This document shows positions 5,441 through 5,573 of a DNA stretch of 5,573 nucleotides, one piece after another. Within the stretch, counting starts at the first letter, position 1, and each line of letters starts with the position of its first letter. Position numbers and translations under genes: made by a program. The stretch comes from an uncultured Demequina sp. (GTDB lineage Bacteria > Actinomycetota > Actinomycetes > Actinomycetales > Demequinaceae): contig CALALQ010000222.1 in NCBI GenBank assembly GCA_937925595.1, forward strand, positions 1 to 5,573, given 5' to 3'. Below the pieces are notes generated by a model that saw nothing but the letters and a program-made list of their open reading frames with translations, did no database searches and was not told the origin of the DNA.

Positions 5441-5509
5441 GTGGTGCGGCGCCCCCTTGTGGGGCGCCGCCGGCCACCGTGTCCCCGTGGCCGCCGCCCT
5501 AGGGGTGGC
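5441..5509 (+). other. Cluster of overlapping GC-rich hairpins
   Basis: Three hairpins lie side by side. The first has arms GCGGCGCCCC (5446-5455) and GGGGCGCCGC (5461-5470), a perfect 10-bp stem with loop CTTGT, extendable by GTGG/CCAC (5441-5444 with 5474-5477) across a small internal loop. The second, CGGCCAC (5471-5477) with GTGGCCG (5487-5493), competes with that extension. The third, GCCGCCC (5493-5499) with GGGTGGC (5503-5509), has one G-T pair and a 3-nt loop. The following TTGTCGTAGTT is only mildly T-rich. The cluster could terminate the upstream six-Cys gene or form a structured leader or small RNA. I see no protein gene in 5324-5573. Confidence 0.45.
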
Positions 5510-5573
5510 TTGTCGTAGTTCGCCGTTATCGCACGCCCCGCGCCGCCCCGCCCGCGCCACCGCCAGCCCGGCC

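Noticed and set aside
5432..5518. 28-codon plus-strand ORF starting at ATG 5432
   Set aside because: Arg/Pro-rich translation of the hairpin arms; AGGA is only two bases from the ATG, too close to act as a ribosome site.
5369..5560. 63-codon minus-strand frame at the right end
   Set aside because: Low-complexity Ala/Arg/Pro/Gly translation of GC-rich hairpins; no ribosome site or domain.
1..5573. tRNA or rRNA genes, CRISPR arrays, transposases, terminal inverted repeats
   Set aside because: None seen: no cloverleaf or CCA ends, no spaced repeats, no transposase motifs in any frame.

Overview
The window is high-GC DNA. Secreted excalibur-domain proteins, a membrane Ser/Thr kinase with PASTA domains and TAGGKT-type -10 boxes all point to an actinobacterium. 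The protein families look most like soil Thermoleophilia (Solirubrobacter/Patulibacter/Conexibacter-like). That placement is inference from family resemblance; no rRNA or marker gene is present.

Layout, left to right. (1) 73-772, minus: a PD-(D/E)XK nuclease-like gene of a hypothetical family, broken by two frameshifts in the same direction, with a -10 box eight bases before its ATG. (2) 773-1021: about 250 bases without a gene, holding a perfect 9-bp inverted repeat at 830-850. (3) 1022-1702, minus: a two-TM membrane protein of unknown function. Its promoter lies inside what would otherwise be an N-terminal extension of the reading frame, and a possible 9-codon leaderless ORF overlaps its start. 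(4) 1703-1979: promoter and non-coding sequence, no other gene seen. (5) 1980-4775, minus: the core of the window, three tandem genes that probably form one operon. They are transcribed in the order small secreted excalibur protein, secreted excalibur-NucA/NucB nuclease, PASTA Ser/Thr kinase with an additional C-terminal extracellular domain. The nuclease and kinase genes are only 5 bases apart. The transcript appears to start from a well-formed TTGTGT-17-TAGGTT promoter and may be leaderless. (6) 4812-4978: divergent intergenic region. (7) 4979-5323, plus: a small secreted six-cysteine protein with a strong Shine-Dalgarno sequence and almost exclusive G/C third positions, unlike the genes to its left. 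(8) 5324-5573: no gene seen; a cluster of GC-rich hairpins downstream of an isolated TAGGTT box.

Taken together, the minus-strand operon links outside and inside. Two predicted calcium-binding exported proteins, one with a DNase domain, are made with a receptor kinase whose outer part has two PASTA repeats and an unrecognised, possibly disulfide-bonded beta-rich domain. A plausible but unproven reading is envelope or extracellular-DNA processing under control of the kinase. The kinase is not beside the usual PASTA-kinase neighbours (ftsW, pbp, FHA or phosphatase genes) within this window.
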